From Bacillota bacterium (lineage in GTDB: Bacteria > Bacillota > Clostridia > Lachnospirales > Lachnospiraceae), in contig JAFAEB010000304.1 of the NCBI GenBank assembly GCA_023424235.1, forward strand, positions 1 through 5,313: a stretch of 5,313 bases of DNA, read 5' to 3'. The position numbers and the translations under genes were made by a program. The notes beneath the pieces were generated by a model. That model saw only the letters and a list, made by a program, of their open reading frames with translations. It did no database searches and was not told the origin of the DNA. Below, piece after piece: positions 1-5,313 of the stretch (position 1 is the stretch's first letter; every line of letters begins with the position of its first letter).

Positions 1-4
1 ATTA

Positions 5-22
5 CATGTGTTAAAACACATG
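5..22. repeat. Perfect inverted repeat at left edge (8-bp arms, 2-nt centre)
   Basis: The sequence CATGTGTTAAAACACATG is a perfect inverted repeat with 8-bp arms around a 2-nt centre. A weaker stem, ACACT/AGTGT, follows at 29-33 and 39-43. No T-run follows either one, so they do not look like a finished terminator. The first could be an operator for the hydrolase gene about 100 bp downstream, or debris of a gene cut by the window edge. Positions 1-118 hold no ORF I recognise: all forward frames close by position 82. Confidence 0.45.
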
Positions 23-118
23 AGAAAAACACTTCAGGAGTGTCGTAGGCTCCCAATCCATAAAAACACAGAATTTATTTAAACAAATTAAAATTTTAAA
101 ATATAATGGAGAGAAACG

Positions 119-1135
119 ATGAACGCAGACAAAATAAATAGTTTAATCGAAAAAAATAACTTTTCAGGTGTTATTTCTATTAAGAAAAAAGGAACCATAA
201 TTTACGAAAATGCTGCAGGATATGCAGAAAGAAGTAATAAAATTAATATTAATTTAGAAACAAAATTTGGGATTGCATCTGGTACTAAATTATTCACTGC
301 ATTGGCTATAGGAAAATTAATCGATGAAGGAAAGTTATCACTTGAAACAAAAGTATTTGACATAATTAAATATGATTTTCCTTTCTATTCCAAAGAAATT
401 ACTATCGAACAATTATTAACTCATACATCAGGAATACCTGATTATTTTGATGAAGAAAAAGTTGATGAATTTAATAATTTTTTTGTTGCCAAACCATGGT
501 ATGAATTAAGAGAGCCTAAAGATTATTTCCCAATCTTTCCTCAGGAAGAGATGAAGTTCATGCCTGGTGAAAGATTTTCATATAGTAACGGTGGCTTTAT
601 ATTATTAGCAGCTATCATTCATGAAGTAACCAAAATACCATATTCAAGTTATGTAAATGAGTATATATTTAAATCCATAGGTATGAATAATTCTGGTTTC
701 TTTGAACTTAATAGGCTTCCTGCTAATACAGCCATGGGTTATGTTGAGGATGATAATGGTTGGCGTACAAATATATATAACTTACCTATAATAGGCGGTG
801 GAGATGGTGGCGCATTTACTACGATTGGGGATTTATATACATTCTGGGACGCTTTATTTGAATACAAAATAATATCTAAGGAATTGACCAGTCTTTACTT
901 GAGACCATATATCAAAGCAGAATCAGAAGGCGAGAATATATATTATGGACATGGTATTTGGATATCTAAGAAAGAGGATAAACCTATCGTAGAATATATT
1001 GTTGGATGCGATGCTGGAGTATCCTTTAAATCAGCAGTTATTAGAGAGAATGATATTATATATACTGTAATATCCAATACCACCGATGGAGCATGGCCAA
1101 TAACTAGAGAAATACAAAATTTGATGATTGATTAA
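119..1135 (+). CDS. Serine hydrolase, class C beta-lactamase fold (penicillin-binding protein / esterase type)
   Basis: This is a 338-residue protein of the beta-lactamase superfamily (serine beta-lactamase-like, class C / EstB type). The sequence shows the nucleophile motif S54-G-T-K57, the LLTHTSG block at 99-105 typical of the family, and the second catalytic motif Y155-S-N157 within PGERFSYSNGG. The usual third motif (HTG or KTG) is replaced by D298-A-G300 in a GCDAGVSF context. There is no signal peptide or membrane segment, so it probably acts in the cytoplasm. Related proteins are mostly esterases, amidases or peptidases rather than true beta-lactamases; the substrate cannot be told from sequence. 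The start is supported by GGAGAG at 108-113, 5 nt upstream of ATG. It appears monocistronic: the next intact gene begins over 300 bp later. Family assignment is secure; the specific function is unknown. Confidence 0.92.
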   Translation: MNADKINSLIEKNNFSGVISIKKKGTIIYENAAGYAERSNKININLETKFGIASGTKLFTALAIGKLIDEGKLSLETKVFDIIKYDFPFYSKEITIEQLLTHTSGIPDYFDEEKVDEFNNFFVAKPWYELREPKDYFPIFPQEEMKFMPGERFSYSNGGFILLAAIIHEVTKIPYSSYVNEYIFKSIGMNNSGFFELNRLPANTAMGYVEDDNGWRTNIYNLPIIGGGDGGAFTTIGDLYTFWDALFEYKIISKELTSLYLRPYIKAESEGENIYYGHGIWISKKEDKPIVEYIVGCDAGVSFKSAVIRENDIIYTVISNTTDGAWPITREIQNLMID

Positions 1136-1150
1136 GCTCAATAGAGATGA

Positions 1151-1357
1151 TTTAGAAACAGGGGAATATTTATATGTAGTCTTATCAGAGAATCAGTCAA
1201 TACATATGGAATTTGTGAAGTAGATGTTGATGAAGGACAAATAAAAGGTATTAGCACATATTCAGGATTACAGTTTGAAGTTGATTGGAAATCGCAGGTT
1301 CGCAGACAGTGTGACATTACATTTAGAGCATTACAGATTTTACATTATTCAGAATAA
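1151..1357 (+). pseudogene. 3' remnant of an unrecognised gene (copy 1 of a related pair)
   Basis: An open stretch follows a TGA at 1148-1150 and ends at TAA 1355-1357. It has no ATG at its beginning and no ribosome binding site, yet reads like real protein (an RESVNTYGICEVDVDEG segment, then an EVDWKS...CDITFRAL segment). Its last 25 residues match a second fragment at 2616-2798 at 19 of 25 positions, so the frame is or was coding. A second open frame at 1146-1223, containing DDLETGEYLYVVLSENQ, overlaps the start and may be the upstream part of the same gene after a frameshift. I do not recognise the family. The most likely reading is the C-terminal end of a decayed gene. A very short intact gene with a non-standard start is the less likely alternative. 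Confidence 0.55.
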
Positions 1358-1411
1358 GCTTCATTATAATATGCTCATTTTACAACCAAACTTATTTCTT
1401 TATGGATTTTT

Positions 1412-1426
1412 ATAAGTCGAACTTAT
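1412..1426. repeat. Inverted repeat upstream of the HIT gene
   Basis: ATAAGT-CGA-ACTTAT is a perfect 6-bp inverted repeat with a 3-nt centre. It ends 7 nt before the ribosome binding site of the HIT gene. It could be a small operator or an mRNA hairpin in the leader; the sequence cannot separate these. A further CTTAT at 1391-1395 can also pair with the left arm. Confidence 0.35.
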
Positions 1427-1433
1427 GCTATTT

Positions 1434-1442
1434 AAAGGAGGT
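1434..1442 (+). promoter_or_regulatory. Strong ribosome binding site fixing the HIT gene start
   Basis: AAAGGAGGT lies 6 nt before the ATG at 1449. An in-frame ATG at 1425 would place this Shine-Dalgarno sequence inside the coding region (adding MLFKGGIN), so 1449 is the real start. Confidence 0.85.
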
Positions 1443-1448
1443 ATTAAT

Positions 1449-1793
1449 ATGCATGAACTTGAATGTGGATTATGTAAACTGGTAGCTAGCTTACCCACGC
1501 AACGTGACCAACTTAAAATTATTTATGAGTCTGATGGTGTTATTGCCTATTATTCAACAATGCCATTTGCTGAGGTACATATTATAATAATAACAAAACG
1601 GCATATTCCAACGATTTTCGATATGAACGTTGAAGATGATGAACTTAAATTAGAGTTTTTATCGGTTATTAAAATTGCATCACAAGAAGTCATAAATTTA
1701 CGGGGTGCATGTAAAGTAGAAATGTATCTAGGTGCATTCCAACAGATGAAACACCTTCATTGTCATGTTATATATGATTCTGCAATTGATTAG
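1449..1793 (+). CDS. HIT (histidine triad) family protein
   Basis: This is a 114-residue protein of the HIT superfamily of nucleotide-binding hydrolases and transferases, which act on the alpha-phosphate of substrates such as dinucleoside polyphosphates or nucleotide phosphoramidates. The sequence shows an N-terminal C6-x-x-C9 pair, the strand EVHIIIITKRH (42-52), which matches the family's 'H-x-hydrophobic-K-R-H' block, and the catalytic triad H102-L-H104-C-H106 near the C-terminus. Together with H44, the cysteine pair suggests the zinc-binding Hint-like subgroup; this part is inference. The length is normal for a minimal HIT domain. No signal peptide is seen, so it should be cytoplasmic. 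The gene stands alone between a gene remnant and the GyrI-like gene, with a 101-bp gap after it. The exact substrate is unknown. Confidence 0.88.
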   Translation: MHELECGLCKLVASLPTQRDQLKIIYESDGVIAYYSTMPFAEVHIIIITKRHIPTIFDMNVEDDELKLEFLSVIKIASQEVINLRGACKVEMYLGAFQQMKHLHCHVIYDSAID

Positions 1794-1827
1794 CAAAACA
1801 GATATAATATTTCTAAATAATACTTAG

Positions 1828-1842
1828 TTAATAAGTTATTAA
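1828..1842. repeat. AT-only inverted repeat between HIT and GyrI-like genes
   Basis: TTAATAA-G-TTATTAA is a 7-bp perfect inverted repeat around one G, in the gap before the GyrI-like gene. It is composed of A/T only, so chance is a real possibility in this background. It could be an operator but is too weak and lacks the T-tract for a terminator. Confidence 0.25.
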
Positions 1843-1894
1843 TTGTATGAAACTGTGAAATAAACACTATTTATATAATTAAGGAGTAAGAGAA

Positions 1895-2431
1895 ATGAAT
1901 AACGATCAAACTAAACTAGAAAATTTCGAGGTAGTAAAATGTGGACCATACAGATTTATTGGAAAGGCTGTGTATGTTCGGAATGATTGGGGAAATCCAC
2001 ACAGCGCAACTGGAGAAATCGTTCAGAGCGTATGGAAGGCGAAGGATTGGATTTTCAAAACCCTTGATGTTATGACGGAATATACTACCTTAGAACCTTA
2101 CGGTGCTGGTCTTTATATTTGGGATAAATATGAAGAGAAAAACCAATTAACTGGTTATATCATCGGTAAATTCATGAAAGCAGATACTCCAGTCCCGAAT
2201 GGTATGGATTATTTTGATATACCCGAAGGATACATTGCCAAGGGATGGGGCGGTTATGTTGAAGGAGAAGTTAAGGATATACTCCGTAAATCAGAAGTAT
2301 ACAATGATGCATCATGGTTTTGGGGTGGAGAAGTATTTAATGACTATGAATCGCTAGGTAACGGTATTAACGTTGACGGTCTTAGCGGATATTTCATTTG
2401 GTGTACATTAAAAGAAACAACACAAGCGTAG
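1895..2431 (+). CDS. GyrI-like / AraC effector-binding domain protein (stand-alone)
   Basis: This 178-residue protein resembles the GyrI-like small-molecule-binding domain, also found as the C-terminal effector domain of AraC- and MerR-type regulators. The sequence shows an opening strand with GPYRFIGKAV (17-26), a central EPYGAGLYIWDKY (67-79), then the family's characteristic PNGMDYFDIPEGYIAKGW block (101-118). No helix-turn-helix domain is present, so by itself it is not a transcription factor. Stand-alone members bind, sequester or in some cases hydrolyse hydrophobic or cationic small molecules, and some protect DNA gyrase. The role here is unknown. It is rich in tryptophan and other aromatics, consistent with a ligand pocket. 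The start is supported by AAGGAG at 1881-1886, 8 nt before ATG. It has no signal peptide and is probably cytoplasmic. Confidence 0.75.
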   Translation: MNNDQTKLENFEVVKCGPYRFIGKAVYVRNDWGNPHSATGEIVQSVWKAKDWIFKTLDVMTEYTTLEPYGAGLYIWDKYEEKNQLTGYIIGKFMKADTPVPNGMDYFDIPEGYIAKGWGGYVEGEVKDILRKSEVYNDASWFWGGEVFNDYESLGNGINVDGLSGYFIWCTLKETTQA

Positions 2432-2615
2432 AAGCAGTATAAGCATAATGTTCATTTGTTTTACCTCATTACCTCACTTTATTATAAAAGCGACTTATAA
2501 ATTATGCAACTATTAGAAATGCTGTCGTTTCAGATATACACAGATATGTACTACGACTGATTATAATAACTTGATAAGTAGGTTGTAATAAATTTAGAAA
2601 TAAAAACAATGATAA
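2432..2615. other. Intergenic stretch with no recognised feature
   Basis: I see no ORF with a ribosome binding site, no RNA gene and no terminator. A TATAAT at 2562-2567 has no partner -35 at a proper distance. A frame open from about 2578 to 2638 (NKNNDKKAEQN region) overlaps the beginning of the next remnant and might be its frameshifted upstream part. Confidence 0.4.
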
Positions 2616-2798
2616 GAAGGCGGAACAAAATATCTTTCGGAAAAAGCAGTAGGTAGGGATACGCCAGTATTAAAACGTGCCATGGGTCCATACTGCGGCT
2701 CACCATTGGAAGTTGATTGGAAATCAAAGATTCGTAAGGCCTGTGATATTACCTTTAGGGCACTGTTAATACAGCATTATTCCAACTCAGAAGTATAA
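2616..2798 (+). pseudogene. 3' remnant of an unrecognised gene (copy 2 of a related pair)
   Basis: Sixty codons are open after tandem stops (TGA-TAA at 2610-2615) and end at TAA 2796-2798. No start codon with a ribosome binding site exists; the only ATG is internal at about 2682. The translation contains YCGSPLEVDWKS and CDITFRALLIQHYS, and it matches the fragment at 1151-1357 across 25 residues (19 identical). A perfect 17-nt nucleotide match, GAAGTTGATTGGAAATC, is shared at 2709-2725 and 1277-1293. Upstream of the conserved block the two fragments differ, so they are diverged relatives rather than a recent duplication. The family is not recognised. It is most likely a decayed gene of which only the C-terminal coding part is legible. 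Confidence 0.55.
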
Positions 2799-2876
2799 GG
2801 TAATTCAAATCAAGTAAAATATGAGATTGATCAATATATTTCTATTTATAATATCTTTGGAGGGTTATAGGGTTCA

Positions 2877-3258
2877 ATGAAGCTAAAAAAGAGTTTTATT
2901 TTAATATCTTTATTTAATATCTTTATTTACATTCTTAATAATTATTATTTGTTATTTATTCTATAATAAAATATATCAGATAACGATAAATCCAGAATAT
3001 GTTTATGAAATAGAAATAAAGAAATCCTATCCGTATGAAGAAATTATCTTATCTACATCTAAAGAAGTTGAGAAATATTTAAGTAAAGTAGACAGTTTGA
3101 AATTTACGCATCCCCATATAAATAACGGAAAAGGTTGGAGCGAACTCCTAACTATTAAATTAATAAATAATGATGGAGTTAAAAGTGAATATCGATACTC
3201 TCTTTTAAATGATTATATTTCTATTGGTTCTTTACGCTATAAATTAATTACTAAATAA
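2877..3258 (+). pseudogene. Small membrane-anchored protein gene, frameshifted by a 13-bp tandem duplication
   Basis: The ATG at 2877 follows GGAGGG at 2859-2864 (12-nt spacing, rather long) and opens MKLKKSFILISLF, a typical basic-then-hydrophobic N-terminus. As it stands, the frame stops at 2964-2966 after 29 residues. The +1 frame then runs on open to TAA 3256-3258 with convincing protein sequence and no start codon of its own near its beginning. The shift coincides with a 13-bp tandem duplication. Removing one copy restores a continuous 122-residue protein: a single membrane segment at about residues 6-25, then an exported domain of about 95 residues rich in charged residues and alternating hydrophobics. 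It resembles the small secreted or anchored proteins of unknown function common in clostridia; no named family is assigned. It could be a pseudogene or a gene in a switched-off state. Confidence 0.7.
2900..2929 (+). repeat. 13-bp tandem duplication (2.3 copies) inside a coding region
   Basis: The unit TAATATCTTTATT occupies 2902-2914 and again 2915-2927, with the period-13 match running from 2900 to 2929. Since 13 leaves a remainder of 1 on division by 3, the extra copy alone explains the +1 frameshift in the surrounding gene. Replication slippage is the likely origin. Confidence 0.9.
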
Positions 3259-3296
3259 TATATCCCATGAAACGTCCCAAAATCTCATATAAGAAA

Positions 3297-3325
3297 CTTT
3301 AAACCAAGATGTAAGAAAGTATAAT
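3297..3325 (+). promoter_or_regulatory. Possible sigma-A promoter before the phosphorylase-like pseudogene
   Basis: A perfect TATAAT at 3320-3325 lies 13 nt before the AGGAG of the next gene. The best -35 candidates (CTTTAA at 3297-3302 with 17-nt spacing, or TTTAAA at 3298-3303 with 16) are weak. Perfect -10 hexamers arise easily in such AT-rich DNA, so this is tentative. Confidence 0.3.
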
Positions 3326-3352
3326 ATCTACATTTTTAGGAGAGGTGATAAT

Positions 3353-3681
3353 ATGTCTATTTATAAAAACGCATTTCCAATTCTAGAATATGATGACGAA
3401 AAAGACAATGTTATATTACCCAATTAACATGGAATGTTTTATTACCAGAGATATGTGTAATAACCTTTTTTCGTGAAGTTTTAGAGGCATTTGTAACAAA
3501 ACATAAATCTGAAATAAGATATAGTTATAAATCAGAAATGGCTGTCTTTCCTATATATGTATTAGAATATAAGGGTATTGAACTATGTATGATAAAAGCA
3601 GTTGTAGGTTCCGCATCTATCGCTATGATGACAGATTTCTTAATCAGTTACGGCATTAAAATTAATTATGCCATAAATTAG
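3353..3681 (+). pseudogene. Nucleoside phosphorylase-like protein, frameshifted and C-terminally truncated
   Basis: A good ribosome binding site (AGGAGAGGTG, 3338-3347) precedes ATG 3353, which opens MSIYKNAFPILEYDDEKDNV and stops at 3425-3427 after 24 residues. A different frame then continues from 3424 for 85 codons to TAG 3679-3681. The joined translation matches the N-terminal part of phosphorylase superfamily (purine/uridine phosphorylase-like) proteins: PILEYD near the start, LLPEICVITFF, then FPIYVLEYKGIEL and AVVGSASIAMMTDFLISYGIK. Intact relatives are about 250 residues, as I recall the family. Here homology ends around residue 104, just where the conserved glycine/cysteine-rich segment should begin, and the next gene starts 40 bp later. 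The C-terminal half is therefore deleted, and most of the nucleoside- and phosphate-binding site is missing. This is a pseudogene by two independent lesions. Confidence 0.8.
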
Positions 3682-3721
3682 TAGCATTCGAATCCCTCAT
3701 TATTCTTATTGGAGGTTAATT

Positions 3722-4150
3722 ATGATTATTACATATAACGATACAAAAAAAGATTTACCAGTTGAGCAATTACATCGTTTGTTTTATTTAGCAGGTTGGG
3801 CAGATTCAGAAATTACACCAGACCCCAAGATACTAGAAAAATTTAATGTACCTTTTATTAACTCAACCTTAGTGATTTCTGCATGGGATAAGGATCGTTT
3901 AATTGGCACGGTACGAGTGTTAAGCGATAAGTTTATCCGGTCAGTAATTTATGATTTAGTAGTTGACCCAGAATATCAAAACAAGGGTATTGGAAAAGAA
4001 CTGGTTAAAAGGTGTATTAAACATTTCCCAGACTGCGAGTGGCTAGTTCAAACCGAAAAACATATATCAGGATATTATGAAAAAATCGGATTCCAAATTT
4101 ATAACGACGTGGTTTTAACCATACCGTCTATATATCAAGGTAAGGAATAA
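3722..4150 (+). CDS. GNAT family N-acetyltransferase
   Basis: This 142-residue acetyltransferase of the GNAT superfamily transfers the acetyl group of acetyl-CoA to an amine of an unknown substrate. The sequence shows strands 3-4 around LVISAWDKDRLIGTVRVLSD (50-69), then motif A at VVDPEYQNKGIGKELVKRC (80-98) with the acetyl-CoA pyrophosphate-binding Q86-N-K-G89-I-G91. Near the C-terminus is the common YYEKIGF block (118-124), whose tyrosine often acts as the general acid in this superfamily. The length is normal for a single-domain GNAT. It has no signal peptide and should be cytoplasmic. GGAGG at 3711-3715, 6 nt before ATG, supports the start. It lies only 40 bp downstream of the truncated phosphorylase, so it may use that gene's promoter; it is followed by a 119-bp gap with its own promoter candidate for the pirin gene. 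Confidence 0.93.
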   Translation: MIITYNDTKKDLPVEQLHRLFYLAGWADSEITPDPKILEKFNVPFINSTLVISAWDKDRLIGTVRVLSDKFIRSVIYDLVVDPEYQNKGIGKELVKRCIKHFPDCEWLVQTEKHISGYYEKIGFQIYNDVVLTIPSIYQGKE

Positions 4151-4153
4151 GTA

Positions 4154-4182
4154 TTGATTCTTTCAAAGCATATAAGTATTAT
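4154..4182 (+). promoter_or_regulatory. Candidate sigma-A promoter for the pirin gene
   Basis: TTGATT (4154-4159) and TATTAT (4177-4182) are separated by exactly 17 nt and match the consensus at 4 of 6 and 5 of 6 positions. Transcription would begin near 4189, giving a leader of about 80 nt before the pirin ATG. The surrounding DNA is very AT-rich, so other -10-like hexamers exist nearby. Confidence 0.4.
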
Positions 4183-4191
4183 ATGTATATA

Positions 4192-4210
4192 TTAGTATAA
4201 ACTTAGTATA
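4192..4210 (+). repeat. Direct repeat TTAGTATA x2, 11-bp period, in pirin leader
   Basis: TTAGTATA occurs at 4192-4199 and 4203-4210, so the copies are about one helical turn apart and start just after the predicted transcription start. That is a plausible position for a repressor-binding site. The motif is AT-rich and short, and chance cannot be excluded. Confidence 0.35.
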
Positions 4211-4269
4211 TAAGAGAAATAGATTCAAAAGTATTAAAATAGCGATGAATATTAGGAGGTAGGAAGTTT

Positions 4270-5283
4270 ATGATTATATTGAAAAAAGGTAACTATAAAC
4301 ATCAAATGCCAACACAGAATCCATTTGTATTAGCGGTTCATCATCTGGATTATTTCCCAGAGGGTAATGAGTTCCTTGGACCTAATAAAAGAGGAAAACA
4401 AAAAGGTTATGATATGGATGCGGACTGGAGAATGTATTATGGAGAAACTGTGCCTGGTTTTCCAGCTCATCCACACAGAGGATTTGAAACGGTAACAATT
4501 GTTACAAAGGGAGTAGTGGACCATACGGATGGATTAGGCTCAAAAGGTCGCTATGGCAATGGAGATGTTCAATGGATGACAGCCGGTAAAGGTTTACAAC
4601 ATTGTGAAATGTTTCCCTTAATACACCAGGATAAGCCTAATACGATGGAATTATTCCAGATATGGTTAAGCCTTGATAATGCTCATCGTATGGTGGATCC
4701 TGACTATAAAATGTTATGGAAAGAGGATATACCTGTCATTGTAAAAGGTGATGAGAGAAAACAAGTAAAAATCACATTAATTGCTGGTACTTTAGATGGA
4801 GTCAACGCTGTAAAACCAACGAAAGATTCTTGGGCTTATGATCCAAAACATAACTTATCCATACAATTAATTGAGTTAGAAGTAGGGGCATGTTATGAAT
4901 TACCAATAGGAAGTAAATCTTTAAAGCGCTCCATCTATCAATATGAAGGTGGGGAACTTTTAGTTGCCGAAGAACTATTAGGAAAAAATGAGTATATGTT
5001 TATATCAGCTGAGGAACAGGTAATGATTAAGAATCATGGTGAAGAGATAGGTAAAATCCTTTTGCTTGAATCAGAACCAATTCAAGAGCCAATTGTTGCC
5101 TATGGACCATTTGTTATGTCCACCAATGAAGAGATTCAGAAAGCCTATGAAGATTATAATAGAACTGAGTTTGGTGGATGGCCTTTTGAGAAAGGGGAAG
5201 TTGTTCATGAACGGAATCAGGGACGTTTTGCAGCTTATCCAGATGGCCGTATAGAACAGCCGAATAAAAATACAAGGTATTAA
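4270..5283 (+). CDS. Pirin family protein (bicupin)
   Basis: This is a 337-residue protein of the pirin family, a metal-binding bicupin. Bacterial members include quercetinase-like dioxygenases and redox- or stress-linked regulators, and many have no assigned substrate. The sequence shows the N-terminal cupin with FPAHPHRGFETVT (64-76) and GLQHCEM (108-114), giving the metal ligands H67, H69, H111 and E113, all present. Also visible are WMTAGKGLQH (102-111) and FQIWL, both typical of pirins. The C-terminal pirin domain ends in PIQEPIVAYGPFVMST, EEIQKAYEDY and FGGWPF. It is somewhat longer than many pirins because of a tail with GRFAAYPDGRIEQP. The start is supported by AGGAGGT at 4254-4260, 9 nt before ATG. 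It is probably cytoplasmic, with metal (iron or similar) inferred from family knowledge. It looks monocistronic within this window. Confidence 0.95.
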   Translation: MIILKKGNYKHQMPTQNPFVLAVHHLDYFPEGNEFLGPNKRGKQKGYDMDADWRMYYGETVPGFPAHPHRGFETVTIVTKGVVDHTDGLGSKGRYGNGDVQWMTAGKGLQHCEMFPLIHQDKPNTMELFQIWLSLDNAHRMVDPDYKMLWKEDIPVIVKGDERKQVKITLIAGTLDGVNAVKPTKDSWAYDPKHNLSIQLIELEVGACYELPIGSKSLKRSIYQYEGGELLVAEELLGKNEYMFISAEEQVMIKNHGEEIGKILLLESEPIQEPIVAYGPFVMSTNEEIQKAYEDYNRTEFGGWPFEKGEVVHERNQGRFAAYPDGRIEQPNKNTRY

Positions 5284-5294
5284 TACTTGTTTTA

Positions 5295-5309
5295 TATATG
5301 AATCATATA
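5295..5309. repeat. Short inverted repeat after the pirin gene
   Basis: TATATG-AAT-CATATA is a perfect 6-bp inverted repeat with a 3-nt loop, 11 nt after the pirin stop codon. The stem is AT-rich and weak, and the window ends 4 nt later, so a following T-tract cannot be checked. A terminator is possible but unproven. Confidence 0.25.
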
Positions 5310-5313
5310 GTAT

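Noticed and set aside
1..82. Short open frames at the left edge, considered as the 3' end of a preceding gene
   Set aside because: The open runs are only 15-27 codons before a stop and show no recognisable protein sequence on either strand.
102..107. TATAAT immediately before the hydrolase ribosome binding site
   Set aside because: A promoter here would start transcription at or after the ribosome binding site. It is an AT-rich coincidence. The same holds for TATAAT at 1874-1879 and 2847-2852.
1425..1448. Upstream ATG extending the HIT protein by 8 residues
   Set aside because: The extension would contain the strong AAAGGAGGT ribosome binding site; the ATG at 1449 is correctly spaced from it.
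2826..2835. Palindrome ATTGATCAAT followed by an AT-rich stretch, considered as a terminator for remnant 2
   Set aside because: It has no loop bases, a short AT-rich stem and no clean T-tract.
3652..3672. GGCAT / ATGCC inverted repeat, considered as terminator or attachment site
   Set aside because: It is a 5-bp stem with an 11-nt loop inside the phosphorylase-like remnant, with no T-run and no second copy.
4147..4180. ATAAGTATT at 4147-4155 and 4172-4180, considered as an operator pair
   Set aside because: The 25-nt period fits no helical arrangement, and one copy overlaps the end of the GNAT gene while the other overlaps the -10 candidate. It is probably compositional.
4330..4524. Minus-strand ORF of 64 codons inside the pirin gene
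   Set aside because: It lies wholly opposite a strongly supported pirin reading frame, has no visible ribosome binding site and no recognisable protein features.
5066..5254. Plus-strand ORF of 62 codons inside the pirin gene
   Set aside because: It is an out-of-frame shadow of the conserved pirin C-terminal domain.

Overview
The window is AT-rich (roughly one third G+C by eye), every gene lies on the + strand, and most starts sit just downstream of strong GGAGG-type ribosome binding sites. Codons are biased to A/T. This fits a low-GC Firmicute, most likely a clostridial species of the Lachnospiraceae type. That assignment rests on composition and gene style, not on a marker gene.

Layout, left to right. 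Positions 1-118 are non-coding leader with small inverted repeats. 119-1135 encodes a cytoplasmic serine hydrolase of the class C beta-lactamase fold. 1151-1357 is the 3' remnant of an unrecognised gene. 1449-1793 encodes a small HIT (histidine triad) protein. 1895-2431 encodes a stand-alone GyrI-like / AraC effector-binding domain protein. 2616-2798 is a second remnant, related to the first. 2877-3258 is a small membrane-anchored protein gene thrown out of frame by a 13-bp tandem duplication. 3353-3681 is a frameshifted, C-terminally truncated nucleoside phosphorylase-like pseudogene. 3722-4150 encodes a GNAT acetyltransferase, and 4270-5283 encodes a pirin-family cupin protein.

The five intact genes are unrelated, each has its own ribosome binding site, and gaps of about 100-300 bp or gene debris separate them. 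I see no shared pathway. The window reads as a row of independently acquired or shuffled small-molecule-handling genes (hydrolase, nucleotide-binding HIT protein, ligand-binding domain, acetyltransferase, pirin) mixed with decaying genes, as in a variable region of a clostridial chromosome.

I found no tRNA or rRNA gene, CRISPR array, intact insertion sequence, integrase or toxin-antitoxin pair, and no convincing undescribed system. The best leads are the frame-disrupting 13-bp duplication, the pair of related 3' gene remnants, and the truncated phosphorylase.
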